DNA from: Metallyticus violacea
Taxonomy: Eukaryota > Arthropoda > Insecta > Mantodea > Metallyticidae
Direction of reading: 5' to 3'
NCBI GenBank assembly: GCA_030762175.1
Contig: CM060831.1
Location: forward strand, 32,005,001-32,069,000
Length of the DNA stretch: 64,000 bases
Below are positions 23,427 to 34,299 of the stretch, one piece after another. Positions within the stretch are counted from its first letter, which is position 1; the number at the start of each line of letters is the position of its first letter. The translations under genes were made by a program, and so were the position numbers. The notes under the pieces were generated by a model. The model worked only from the letters and a program-made list of their open reading frames with translations, was not told where the DNA came from and searched no databases.

Positions 23427-24415
23427 GGGGGAGGTAAGAGGAAGCGGTAGGAGAAAGCTTCTCGTCGATATGAATCATCATGTGTATGCACTTCTCCTCA
23501 CTTGCGTTCCCAGGGAAATGTGCCTCGACTTTTATGCGGCTTGATTGTTGCGTTATAGAGTTGAATAAAACTTTTTAAAAGACTATTAGATAATTATAGT
23601 GAAACAGCATACATATGTTTAATATTAAATATGAGAAAGCTTATGTTATTTCAATGTCAAACAACTTAACATTTGAAATAACAATGCAGCAATAATCAGT
23701 CGTTTTGTTGGTAGTCGGCAAGCTAATGAAGTTTTATGTAAATCTGAGAACCATTTGCCTTATTTCGTTTCGTATTAATTGAATGTAAAGAAAATGGATG
23801 CTATACAAAGCTTAAATTTCAAGTCTTTTCCTTTGCGACCATGAAAGAATTAAAGAAATAAATAAAGCATTAGAGAGAGAGGGGTGAACCAACTCCAAGT
23901 ATTGAATTAAAATGTTATTTCAAAACATAGGAAGTAAACAGGGCCCCGGATTCGATCGATCTCAGCGCCGTGAGATTTGTGGGCAGGTTTTCTCCAGTTA
24001 CTCTCTCATGTCATCCCTAACTTCACCTGCACCATTCAGCCTAATGCAGTGCTTAGATTCTTCGGTATGTGCATTTTAAATGGCCTACACAACTGCCAAT
24101 TGCCAGTATCTAATGCCTGACCAGCAAGTGAGATTGGCATTAAAATGCTTTCTGTATAGACAACTTCATTCTGCAGATTCCAGACTTTAATCAAAAAGCT
24201 ATTGGCAAGTTTGGGCCATTAAAACCAAGATAGTCCGTTACCATAGTATTTTATTAAATTCTCTCTGTTTCTGTTCTGTATGTTCAGTTACTGTCATATG
24301 AGTGTCAATTCTATTAATCAAGATTGTAGAAGATTACGATCTATAGTTATTAATAGTACCGATACAAATAGTAAAATTTATGCACCTCGGCTTTATCGTA
24401 CCGCGAGCCGCAGCG
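23427..24415 (+). repeat. Duplicated non-coding block C, copy 1
   Basis: The block matches 36807-37630 in inverted orientation and in collinear order. Shared landmarks: GGGAGGTAAGAG with CGGTAGGAG at the start, TTAAATATGAGAAAGCTT, CTATACAAAGCTTA, CCAACTC, ATAGTTATTAATA and TACCGCGAGCC at the end. The copy here is about 165 bp longer, because a SINE-like piece at about 23942-24150 has no counterpart in the other copy. No shared coding frame. Confidence 0.82.
23942..24150 (+). mobile_element. Probable SINE-like insertion inside block C
   Basis: It begins with GGATTCGATCGATCTC, which resembles a B box, and has a GC-richer body than its flanks. It is missing at the matching place in block C copy 2 (near 37070), so it looks like an insertion after the duplication. 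The A box is absent, so it is 5'-truncated, or it is another kind of insert. Confidence 0.5.
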
Positions 24416-24419
24416 ACTC

Positions 24420-25440
24420 TTTTGCTGTAACTTAACGCTGAATACGTACTCAATGACCAAGATCTATAATTAACTGTCAACCTAAACATTATTTTTATCA
24501 AAATTTAGAAACTGCTGACAGGAGCAATGGACTTTAGTAAATGTGAGACTTAACAACGCTTTCCTACAGCAAATGTTGGTCGAGATATTCTTTGGGATTT
24601 GTATTACTTTCTGGTTTTACTAAGATGAAGATGATGTATTTAACCAAGAACCTTGTAATGAGAGCTCGAAACGTAAATGTCGTATAATCAACCGGGGGAC
24701 CGTGTAATTCGCTCTCAAGAAGGCGGACCTACTATGGTTGGGGAAAAAAAATCCCTGAAACTGCATGTTACCAGTAAAAGTTTCGCTATCGTAGCACTTC
24801 CATTGAGGAGCCAGCATTGTGTGTTTACTACAGCAAGCTGATAACCCAAGTGCCCCCGATGTCAGCTCATGAATGAACATTAGGATGAGAAGGGAGTGTA
24901 TCGCCCAAGCGAGTCCATTAATGAATGAGAGCGGGCAAAAATGTGGAAATCAGAAGGCACCGCTTTACTCAGTTACGCCTCTTTCCAGTTGTAAGCGTTG
25001 TCCTTTTCAAAGCAACTGACGTCACGCTACAGATCCCAATGAATTTCACTCATCTTTATTTCAAACATGAAGTTAAACGACAATTGTTACTCAATATCTC
25101 AGGGGTCAGGTAAAGTGTTTTCCATTTACATACAACCTAGGATGTTTCCAGCTCCATAATAATGGAGCAACTGACAGAAGAAATAGTGACAATGTAGCGT
25201 TTAGCTGAGCCAGGAAGGAATTTGGATTCTGCTATTTCCATTAAAGAAATTTGATTCCAGAGGAACGCATTTATGTATAAATGTTATTTTAAATATCTCT
25301 CCATAGAGGTGGCTCATGGCCCTTATAGAAGGGTGGCCAGGAGTATACTCCAAATGGCGTGGGGGAAGGTCTCTTTTATAAAGACCCCCCTCCCCCCGAC
25401 CATCTCTCATAACTGCAGCGCCATTGTACGTCTGTACTTC
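24420..25440. other. Intergenic, no gene recognised
   Basis: Contains TGACGTCAC near 25017 (a CRE-like half of a longer site) and an 86-codon minus-strand frame without a known domain. A homopolymer-rich C/G tract lies at about 25384-25400. Confidence 0.4.
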
Positions 25441-25445
25441 TCGTT

Positions 25446-26283
25446 TATATGAACTCTTCTTACTCACTGTTAAAGTACGCTTTAAGCCTTCTGCAGTCAA
25501 CTCAGAAACAGCAATGAATTTTATGAATCTTTCAACGGGTTTACCCCCATTGATATATCACAACAAATTGTAACATGCATGTAATATCTGTCTGTATTTC
25601 GTCTGTATAGAAATGAAAATTGCCCTTCTACTTCTTTCCTAAACTCATTCATATAGACAAGATAAGCTCCCCACTTCTCTCTCTCTCTCACACGTTCAGA
25701 TCCAAATCGTTTCACTTCCAACTTAACAGCTAAACTTAGATGCAAAACCGGAGCTTTTACTTTTTTTATTTTCACAAAACAGATATGCCCCTTTTATTTG
25801 TTCCCCCCTTACAGTTAACAATGTGAAAGTTCACTTTTCATCGACAAACAGAGTGAGGAAGCCACCCAATTTCAAACAAAGTGCGAGAACAACCCCATGT
25901 CAGTTATGCGTGGTTCAACACCTGGTTCAAAAGAAAATACCGAGCGCCGGCCATGGGCCGTCTTTTTGCTGGCCCAAGAAAACGCAGAAATAAGCAGGAG
26001 AAAGTCTAATTCACCTTGCAGGAAGACAAATATCCTTGTAAAACTTTGCTGGCCCATAAAGGTATAGGTTTAAAACGTACAATTTTTCGGGCCGGCCCAT
26101 GAGCTTGCCTCTGTAACGGAGGATCAGCATGCTACCGCTACTACAGTAGAGAGGAAATGCACTAATTGCATAAGATACAATCAAGAACTAATCGGTTACA
26201 CATCTTTGTTTCATGCACGTTTTGTTTTAAAGGTTGACCAAAGGAAGACAAAATGATCAATAACTTCTTTGGGAAGGGGGGTG
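25446..26283 (-). repeat. Duplicated non-coding block A, copy 2
   Basis: Inverted relative of 10277-11350. It carries a (GA)n tract near 25675-25690 at the position where copy 1 has (AAG)n. The minus-strand frames at 25201-25500, 25521-25775 and 25872-26057 lie in it and are not conserved in copy 1, so they are unlikely to be genes. Confidence 0.75.
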
Positions 26284-26289
26284 ACGGCA

Positions 26290-29200
26290 TTTGGTCCTTA
26301 TTGAAGGGCCGCCCCTGTCTGTTTAGTTGATTTATAATATTGTATAGAGCTTTAAACTTAACTGGTTCAGCGAAAGAAAGAAAAAAAAAAGTTTTCATTG
26401 TGGGCGAGAGATGTTTTGTCATCTGCCGCTCTCAATTTGTATCATTAACTTATATAAATGGCGATTACAAAGACTTGAAACAGCAACAATGAAGCGAAGA
26501 GACATTTTTTATATGCAACTCGTTATGATGAACACGAGTCTCGCCATCGTAAATTTTCACTGAAGTGCCGACTAAAAACGTGGGATAGGCTTTCCCTTCA
26601 CTTTACATATAATTATACCAAATGTTGAGAGGAAAAGTCAATTGTTTAGTATATGTCTCGTGCATTTTGGTGATTTTTCTTCACAAATAATAAAGCCGTT
26701 TAATAAATAATAAGCTATATTTAAATTTTATTATAAAATAAGAAATTACATGAAACTTTATATAACAATTATTTTTACAAATGTAATGATTATTGTGTTT
26801 AATTAAAGTTATTGTTATAAATAATAATGTGTTCTGCTGTTGTCTACCGTTTATACATTTTAAGTGCCTTTTTCTACCGTTTTTAAAGTCCCATTCGATA
26901 TCTGGTTATTATAAATCATTTAATAGTTTCACACGTTACGTGAAATATACCATACACAAAGCGCAGTTAAACGCAGAAAAGGGGCAGAAGAGCAACATTG
27001 TTATGCCAACAATATCTTGCTGTTTTCTGGCTGGTTTGGTAGCTACACATTTCAATGTGGCCAGATATAGACATTCAACTGCTCATCCCGACTTACAAAC
27101 ACATATCCCTCATTTATCCGGGGTTTGCCAATATTTCTCCCCAAAGTACCCGTTATTAATATCGCGCAAGTTTTTGCGCTTTTTATCCTGGAACTTCATT
27201 TAACAAGGCAGAGAAGCTTCCCTGTTCCCATCCTTCCACTTTCTACACAAACCGCACAACTATATTCCTGTGGCTGGCTAAGAAAGTGATTCCGCCAATA
27301 CGAACTCACAGCTCACAAAAGTCCTGCCTTTGGTCACTACGGATGCTTATACGTTAAGTGTTCGTCAATCATAGAACATTCACTTTGAGCGGAGAACAGA
27401 ATATGATGAGTCAAAACAGTTCAAGTTAAAGTGAAGGCGCCTTTACTAATCTATAGGAGAGTCGTTTAAGTGGAAAATGGTCTGCCGCTAAACAATACTG
27501 CATGACAGTTATACTGTTGCAGATTGCTTGGAGCTTCTCGTTGTCCAGTCATAATACTTAATGTAAAAATATACATATTGTATCAAAAGCCAATTTCATT
27601 TTTTAAAATGGTGTAAATAAATAAGAACACATATCCATTACTTAAAGTGCGAAAATAAATTGGGTTAACTTCTAAGACAATTGCAGAAAATGAACAAAAG
27701 TACTTGGGGTGAGTGTTGCATATAACATGAAAATGATTAATGCAAAATTATTAATAACCAAAACGAGTTAATTGCGGTATGCCTATTTTTGAGTTTCTGA
27801 GCCAAGATTTAAGAACTTTTGTGTATTATATAAACCCCAAAATATAGCAAATGGGCCACTTTATTTTTAAAAATATGCTGATAAAATTATGTTCTTGCAG
27901 ATTAATTAAAATATCTCAGGAATTAAAAAAAAAGTGCCTTCTGGATATTAATTTCCTCTTAGTGCACCTTGCACAGCAATACGAAGAAACTCTGGAAATA
28001 TCTAATTACTATATTGTCCTACTACGAGACGGAAGGACAAATAAAATGTCAGCGTCATTACTTCACATTAAAATGCTGAAAGCTGCACTGCCCCACAGGC
28101 TATAAAGTCGACCAGGAAGAGCCTCTCTTAACACTTAACATTCCTTCCTGATTCCGTCACATCCCACTGCGGTATCGACAACATACCAGAATCATAGCTC
28201 TTTCTCCAGCCGTTCAGTCCATTCATTGAAGCTGGCCATGCCAGTACACGCTGAACGCACGATGGCACGTATAAGCAACCTGCCCTTAAATAAAATACTA
28301 AGAAACGTAGCACAAATATGTATACGAATACATATATGCATTTTTTGTTATGGCGAATGATCTGGAATGGGTTCGTGTAAACTGTAAGATTAGACGGCCC
28401 AAAAATGATACCAGTTTCTGGGAAAATGCGCCTATTTTACGCAGGTGAGGGCACAACTTCCTGACGTAGTCAGATTTTTAACATTACAAAAGCGTTAATC
28501 GTATTTCCAAATTTAAACACCCTAAGGTAATCCTTCCTCAACCCCCTATTGTAAGAATACAATTTTCCTTTAGTGAGCAATTACTTACCATTCAACTATT
28601 CTATTTCAGACATCTAAATGCTACTACTATTAAACTTTCCTACTCTCTTGGTCACCGTGTGCTGCTTGATAGCTTACCCTGCAGTTCTGTTTATATGCAT
28701 GTACATTAATATCCTGCATTGACCAGTACGTATTTTGTCCATAGTCTGTTAATAACTTAATAAGCTTTCGTTTGTACGCTGAGTACTGAAAGCAAAACAC
28801 GCTCACTTGTAAACTGCGGGATCGGAAAAAATGATTACGCAATAGTTTACCCTCTACTTCGCGGGGGGTGTGGAAGGAGTAACCACTAACTATACAAGGT
28901 CGAGTAACTGCTGTTAACATGAATGGGCCCTACCTTAACTCCCTCCCGGGATAAAATAAGAGAGGAAAAAAGGCCACATTTATCTTTGGCACGCAGTTTC
29001 TCTGAGCGGGAAGCGGTTATGTTAATGGCGGATGGACAGGCCCCTCCTTCGCAGCACGTGTTCCTTGAACAAGATGTTCCTAGAAATGGATCAACGGAAA
29101 GCACAGTCTATCTCCCAGACGTGCAAATTATTACAAAATTCACTTTTTAAAAATAAATTGCAAATTTGCTAGGCCATAGAATCTTCAGTTTCTCGCTGCA

Positions 29201-29950
29201 TTCCAGCATATTTCCGATGTTTCTCTGTCTAATAAACTTTTAATGCTAAATTTAAATAAAATGTTGCAGTATTTCGAATACACATGCAGGACGGTGCTCT
29301 ATGTCATGCAGCAAAATATATGGTAAATAATTTTGTGTGTGTAAAATTTCACTAAGAGGAATGCATGCTATAATTTTTGCTTTACTAAAGGCTAAGGGGC
29401 TGTCATACTCAATACAAAAGGTATACGAAACATTCTCAAAGTTTGTATACTTTAATAAATGCATATATTATGTATCAAATTACAACTAAATAAATTCTTC
29501 ATCGTAAAATGAAACAATGCCAATATTTTGCACATGCCTGTGCAAAAATTTGAAGAGTACAAAAAACCAACATAAGTCACCACCTACTTGATGTACATAG
29601 TTCAGGTAACAATTGAAAAATAATAATAACAATAATTTATAACTGAATGTACTGAGGTTATTGCATTGTTTCAGATCAAGTAATGGCGTGTTTCACGGTG
29701 AATTGATTCATTTGAATTTACAAGTATATTTGTAAACATGCCATTTACTTATTTATTCTTTTATGGAGCCAGACAAAAATATGGCATTGATCCCCAATAC
29801 TGCAAAGGCTGAAACTCCTGATGGCTGGAAAGCAGTGATCGCAGGGGCCGGAGTCAAGTCCTAATCCGTTTGTTGTGGTCTCGTATGAACAAGCAATGTT
29901 TAAAAGCTGGAGTATATTTCTTTCTTGCAAGTCCTACAAGCACAAGATAC
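26290..29950. other. Intergenic, no gene recognised
   Basis: The longest frame is 26793-27203 on the plus strand (136 codons), rich in Phe, Leu, Cys and Ser, with no domain I can name. 28120-28280 and 28920-29080 are a little GC-richer but without recognisable signals. Confidence 0.4.
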
Positions 29951-30119
29951 CTTTTACTCTTAGGCCACTGAAACAGCTAATCAAAATAAGCGCCGTAGAT
30001 CATGGGAACACTTACAACGGAGCATTCTTCTCATCATAGATAAGGAATCAAAGGAATAAGAGGTGTTAACAGCCAAAGCCACAGTCACAAGATATCCAAG
30101 AACCAATTTAGCACTCACC

Positions 30120-31771
30120 TACTCCTCTGTCTAAAGAGAAGTGTAAGGACCTGATGGTCTTGATGAAGTTCTGTGAAGAAAAAGGATGCAAGAAGTAGGA
30201 GACTGAATGCCGTGGAACGGACATCATTGTCTGCTCTGCAGATAAGGGCAATACTACTGTCCTCCTGAACCGTCAAGACTATCACAACAAGATCTTAGAA
30301 CTACTACAGCCTGACGACAAACGCCGCATCACTATCTGAAGCTCAACCTCCTAGACTCTACGGTCTGCCCAAGATACATAAAGCAGAGGTACCATTACGA
30401 CCCATTGTAAGCGGAATTGGGTCCCCCACCTACACGGTCGCCAAGTATTTAGCCAATTTATTGCAACCGCATATCGGCTCCATTGACACGTTCATCAAGG
30501 ACTCACATCACTTCATACAGAAAATACAGACCCTCACATCGCAACCTCAAAATATCCTCGTGAGCTTCGATGTCATCTCCCTGTTTACCATGGTTCCTGT
30601 AAGTGACGCCATCACACAGCTGAAAGATCTCTTTACAGATGACATATTTACTTTGTTTCATCACGTGCTCACTACCACTTACTTTCAGTGGGACCAGACT
30701 TTCTTCGAACAAATAGACGGGGTCGCTATGGGCAGCCCACTCAGCCCGGTTATTGCGAATTTCTTCATGGAGTCCTTCGAGTCTCAGGCTCTGAGTTCTG
30801 CAGCTCTCAAACCATCCATATGGTACCGCTATGTTGATGAAATTTTCATCGTATGGAGTCACGGAGACTCAGCTCTTGATGGTTTCCTTCAGCATCTCAA
30901 CAGTATCAATCCACGAATCCAGTTCACCATTGAGAAAGAGAAAGATGGCCAACTAGCTTTCTTGGATGTAATGGTTACCAAAAAACCAGACGGGAAGCTG
31001 GGACACACAGTTTACCGCAAACCCACCCACACCAACCGGTATCTGAACAAAAATTCCAACCATCACCCGAAGCAGAAACGCGCGATGATAAAGACCCTCA
31101 CTGACCGCGCTGATCGCATCTGCGAGCCTGACTCTTTGCAACAGGAACTCCGGCATCTGGAACGGGATCTATCTGCAAATGGTTATACAGCACAAGAAAT
31201 ATGCAGAGCTACACGCCCATCCACACACCATCCGGCCATACATGATTCGCCCAAGAGCAATGGTATTGCCTTCCTGCCGTACCTCAACAAGGTCACTGAC
31301 AGAATTGGACGCCTACTCAAACGCCACAATGTCAAAACCATTTTCAAGCCTACCAGACAAATCAATACTTTACTACGCTTGACCAAAGACCCCAGGGACC
31401 CATTCGCTTCGGCCGGCGTCTACCGGATTCCTTGTTCCTGCGGTGCTGTATACATAGGTACCACTCAACGAAGCGTCAACACACGGATCTCCGAACACAA
31501 TAGATGCTGCCGTCTGGGCTATCCGGACAAGTCCGCGGTCGCAGAACATGCTATGTGGGCAGACGGTGAATACACTATCCAATACAATGAAACATTTATC
31601 CTATCTTCAGTACCATACTACCACGCTAGATTACAACGCGAAGCCATAGAAATCTACAAGCATCCTAATAATTTCAACAAAAAGGGAGAGGCTCTCAAAC
31701 TGAGTAAAACCTGGCATCCGATATTAGTGCACATAAAAGAGGCCCACACTAGCAAAATTCATGCGAACTAA
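30120..31771 (+). pseudogene. Penelope-like RT + GIY-YIG endonuclease, nearly intact
   Basis: The protein would copy the element's RNA at a cut made by its GIY-YIG nuclease. The 5' part (IVCSADKGNTTVLLNRQDY, 30223-30280) has an in-frame stop at 30196-30198 upstream and another at 30337-30339. A frameshift near 30313-30330, with probable loss of the spacer that normally follows, joins it to PPRLYGLPKIHK. From the ATG at 30461 the frame is open for 436 codons. RT motifs: FDVISLFTMVP (Asp37), GVAMGSPLSP (87-96) and YVDEIF (Asp126, Glu127). The GIY-YIG domain has GVY (319-321), YIG (331-333), TRISEH and a later REAIEI glutamate. The usual YVDD is YVDE here, so polymerase activity is doubtful. Stop at 31769-31771. 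Confidence 0.9.
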
Positions 31772-31912
31772 TCACCGATCAGAACGGAGATGCCCCGCCC
31801 TCCGAGTACAACCCTTCTGCTCTAGCCGAACCAATCCCCTTCGAGCAGTTCATATATAAATATAACACCTCCAGCTGGCATTTCAGTCGTGACAGGATCT
31901 TCGCCCAGAAGA

Positions 31913-31973
31913 CTGAGACGGCGCCACTGAAGATGTCCTCCGCAGTTGAGGATGAAACGTTTGGACTCCTTAG
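31913..31973 (+). ncRNA. Hammerhead ribozyme-like motif in the Penelope 3' region
   Basis: CTGAAGA at 31927-31933 fits the invariant CUGANGA box and GAAA at 31954-31957 fits the second box. Between them TCCTC (31936-31940) pairs with GAGGA (31948-31952) around a 7-base loop as stem II. ACGT at 31957-31960 is self-complementary, as in the very short stem III that works as a dimer, followed by U as the cleavage-site base (31961). Stem I can form from CCA (31924-31926) with TGG (31962-31964) and CTGAG (31913-31917) with CTTAG (31969-31973) across an internal loop. The base next to CUGANGA (T34/T53) does not pair, a defect. Hammerheads of this type are known in Penelope-like elements. The fold here was drawn by hand. 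Confidence 0.6.
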
Positions 31974-32049
31974 CTCCAAGAGACCACGGCTCCTAAGCCC
32001 GGAAGAAACTTCTAATTATAATTCAAAAGGAGTCCAATCACAGGTTAAT

Positions 32050-33470
32050 TAAATAATGAATTGGGCAAGTAAAATAAAGGAATATATATATATATATTTG
32101 TTGTTTCAGGTTGAAAACTCAATAAGTATTCCAGTAAAATTTTAAAAAAAATATGTCACTTGGAAAGATACAAAGCTATCCGAATTTAAGGTTTGAAAGT
32201 TTATTATTTCTCTTCTGTAAAATTACGGTTTTTGGAATCTGACGGCTTTTCCTCTGTACCCTTGATTTGCTTTTTTTCCACGTTACACTTGCCAAAGAAC
32301 AATAGTGAAAAAAGTTACGTGTTAATTCTAAATTTATATACGAATACAGGTCTGAATTTTATTTCTTCAATCTCGTTAGTCATTGCCACAGAGTAGCCAT
32401 TCTTCCCTCATACGAGTGATTCTGAAACTCTCAAAAGACATGGCAGAAAATGAACCAAACACATGTGTTCGTTGCTCCTGCTACCGAAACAAGTGAAGCA
32501 TTCAGAATTTGCTCCAAGCCATCACCATCATGGATGAGGAGTGACTTTCTAAGTATATTTCAGCGAAACAGTATCGAAGAGAGGAATTACGAAATTCATT
32601 TTATAAATATGTGCTGTTTATTTCCCCCCTACTTTTATATACATTTTATCCACTGCCTATTATTTTATCAATTAAAGAGACAAAGCTATTCTGCATGCTT
32701 GCTTCTTCATTACTTTTTCTTTTTCTTTCTTTATGTTTAGTTTTTAAATGCACAAATTAATATAATTGTGTCGTTCAATTTTATATCCAAAGCGCCACTA
32801 AACGCTAAATACGAATTTAAATTTATTTCAAATTGCTAAAAGTGCACATCTCTTGGGACTGCTGTTAAACAAACAGCTGTATTTATACTTCAGGATACGT
32901 TTACTGATAATTTATTATCACAAAGCCTAGAGTTGGAATACGCTATGTCAAATGTAATCGACAAACATCGATATTTCTTTTTCCCAACTGAATCTTCCTT
33001 TTCTCCAATTTCATTCTATCAAACCCCTTTTTTTCTTTCATGTTCATTTCTCCTAATTATAAAGGTGACGATACAAATTATTAAATCTACAACTCACAAT
33101 GTACATAAAACTTTTCTGAGAAATAGTGCATATCAAATTTTATATGTTTCTCCACCATACTTAGTTCTCCATGTAGTGCATTAATATTTTTATTTTATAC
33201 TTAGGAAGATACTTTATTTTTATGGCAGATTAAATATGTTATGGATAGGCATTTTAATTTTCAAAATTATACTTTATTATTTTGAGCGCATCTTACATTG
33301 AGAGGTAAAACAGTATCAATAACCATTTCTTACTTTACGCACGGGCATCTTTCCACGCATTATTGTAACCCTTTCAGTTTTTGAAGTCCCCGGTCTGGCT
33401 CATGGAAATCTTTCTTTTGCTACTTTGTCGCGTCTTTCCACACAATATTCTCTACCCTCTAGTAACAATG
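32050..33470. other. Intergenic, AT-rich
   Basis: A short TA repeat near 32081-32097. No coding sequence recognised. Confidence 0.5.
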
Positions 33471-33473
33471 TAG

Positions 33474-33477
<4 letters not shown>

Positions 33478-33521
<44 letters not shown>
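33478..33521. repeat. Poly(A) run
   Basis: About 43 consecutive A. The sequence before it does not resemble the SINE families of this window, so it is not assigned as a retroelement tail. Confidence 0.9.
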
Positions 33522-33527
<6 letters not shown>

Positions 33528-33695
33528 ACTTGAATAGTAACACAAATACCTCTATATTTCTAACTGTGTTATTTTTCAAATGCAGAAGACAAGCGAAGAT
33601 GGCATACTTAAATATTGAATCTCGAAGTAATGAACAAGGAGAAAAGGGTGGGGAGGAAAAATACGATAAATATATTAATAATTGAAAAAATAAAA

Positions 33696-33975
33696 ACACT
33701 TGACTGCTTCCGTGGTCTGATGGTAGCGTTTGCCATTGTTAATCTGGAGGTCCTGAGTTCGATTCCCAGTCATGTCAAGTTGCCTGAGTAAGCTTTTTCC
33801 CCCTTCGCAGTTTTCCCTAACCCTTAGAAGGTAAATGTCTGATAATTTTAAGGCGCTAAGGACTCCGAACTCGCTAGCGTCACCATTAATCCATTTCATT
33901 TATGACTACAGCCTTACTCTTACAGAATTCAGTTCAATGTACAGATGTCACGAGAAAACTAATGCAGTCAAAGGG
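33696..33975 (+). mobile_element. SINE family C, copy 1
   Basis: The head CCGTGGTCTGATGGTAGCG (A box) and GAGTTCGATTCCCAG (B box) is tRNA-like. The body contains TAAGGCGCTAAGGACTCCGA and the 3' part CAGATGTCACGAGAAAACTA. Pieces of the same family are at 40755-40850 (body) and 47641-47710 (head joined to the 3' part). Confidence 0.75.
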
Positions 33976-34039
33976 ACAATAAAATAACACACGTAAGATT
34001 TAAATCCGGCGATGTACGAGCTTTATTGATTTTTTTGAT

Positions 34040-34288
34040 TGATTTTATTTATGGATGCTCTTTAACATCTCAGGTCATCAGCGTCCGATTCAAATCGGGG
34101 CGTGAAACGGCCGACAAATTTTGCTCAGAGGCCTCTCCTTCAGGCTTGAGGTTCTTTATCGTGCCGTAAATGTACGACACGGGACCCACGGAAGCCATAC
34201 TTAGGATGTTTACGCCCGAAAAAAATCCATTGGTCCTGGCCGGGTTCGAACCCGCGATCTTGGGTATAGGAGGCAAGTATGGTAAATG
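34040..34288 (-). mobile_element. SINE family B, copy 4
   Basis: It starts at the low-coordinate end with the family 3' part (AACATCTCAGGTCATCAGCG), continues with the body and reaches the head with CGGGTTCGAACCCGCG, the best-preserved B box of the four copies. The A-box half at 34265-34288 is diverged. Confidence 0.85.
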
Positions 34289-34299
34289 CGCTTTATGCA

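Larger units (their letters stand above)
29990..32040 (+). mobile_element. Penelope-like retroelement (GIY-YIG type)
   Basis: The element consists of a broken 5' part of the coding region (from about 30120), the RT and GIY-YIG frame up to 31771, and a 3' region to about 32040 that contains a hammerhead ribozyme-like fold at 31913-31973. The coding part is notably GC-richer than its flanks. The 5' limit is uncertain and no long terminal-repeat copy of the 3' region was found upstream. Penelope-like elements lack the usual LTR or LINE endonuclease organisation, and their inserts are often tandem or truncated. Confidence 0.85.

Noticed and set aside
25201..26057. Three minus-strand frames in block A copy 2
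   Set aside because: None is open in the homologous copy at 10.3-11.35 kb, so selection for protein is unlikely.
33478..33521. Poly(A) as the tail of a processed pseudogene or SINE
   Set aside because: The preceding 300 bp resembles none of the SINE families and shows no coding relic on either strand.
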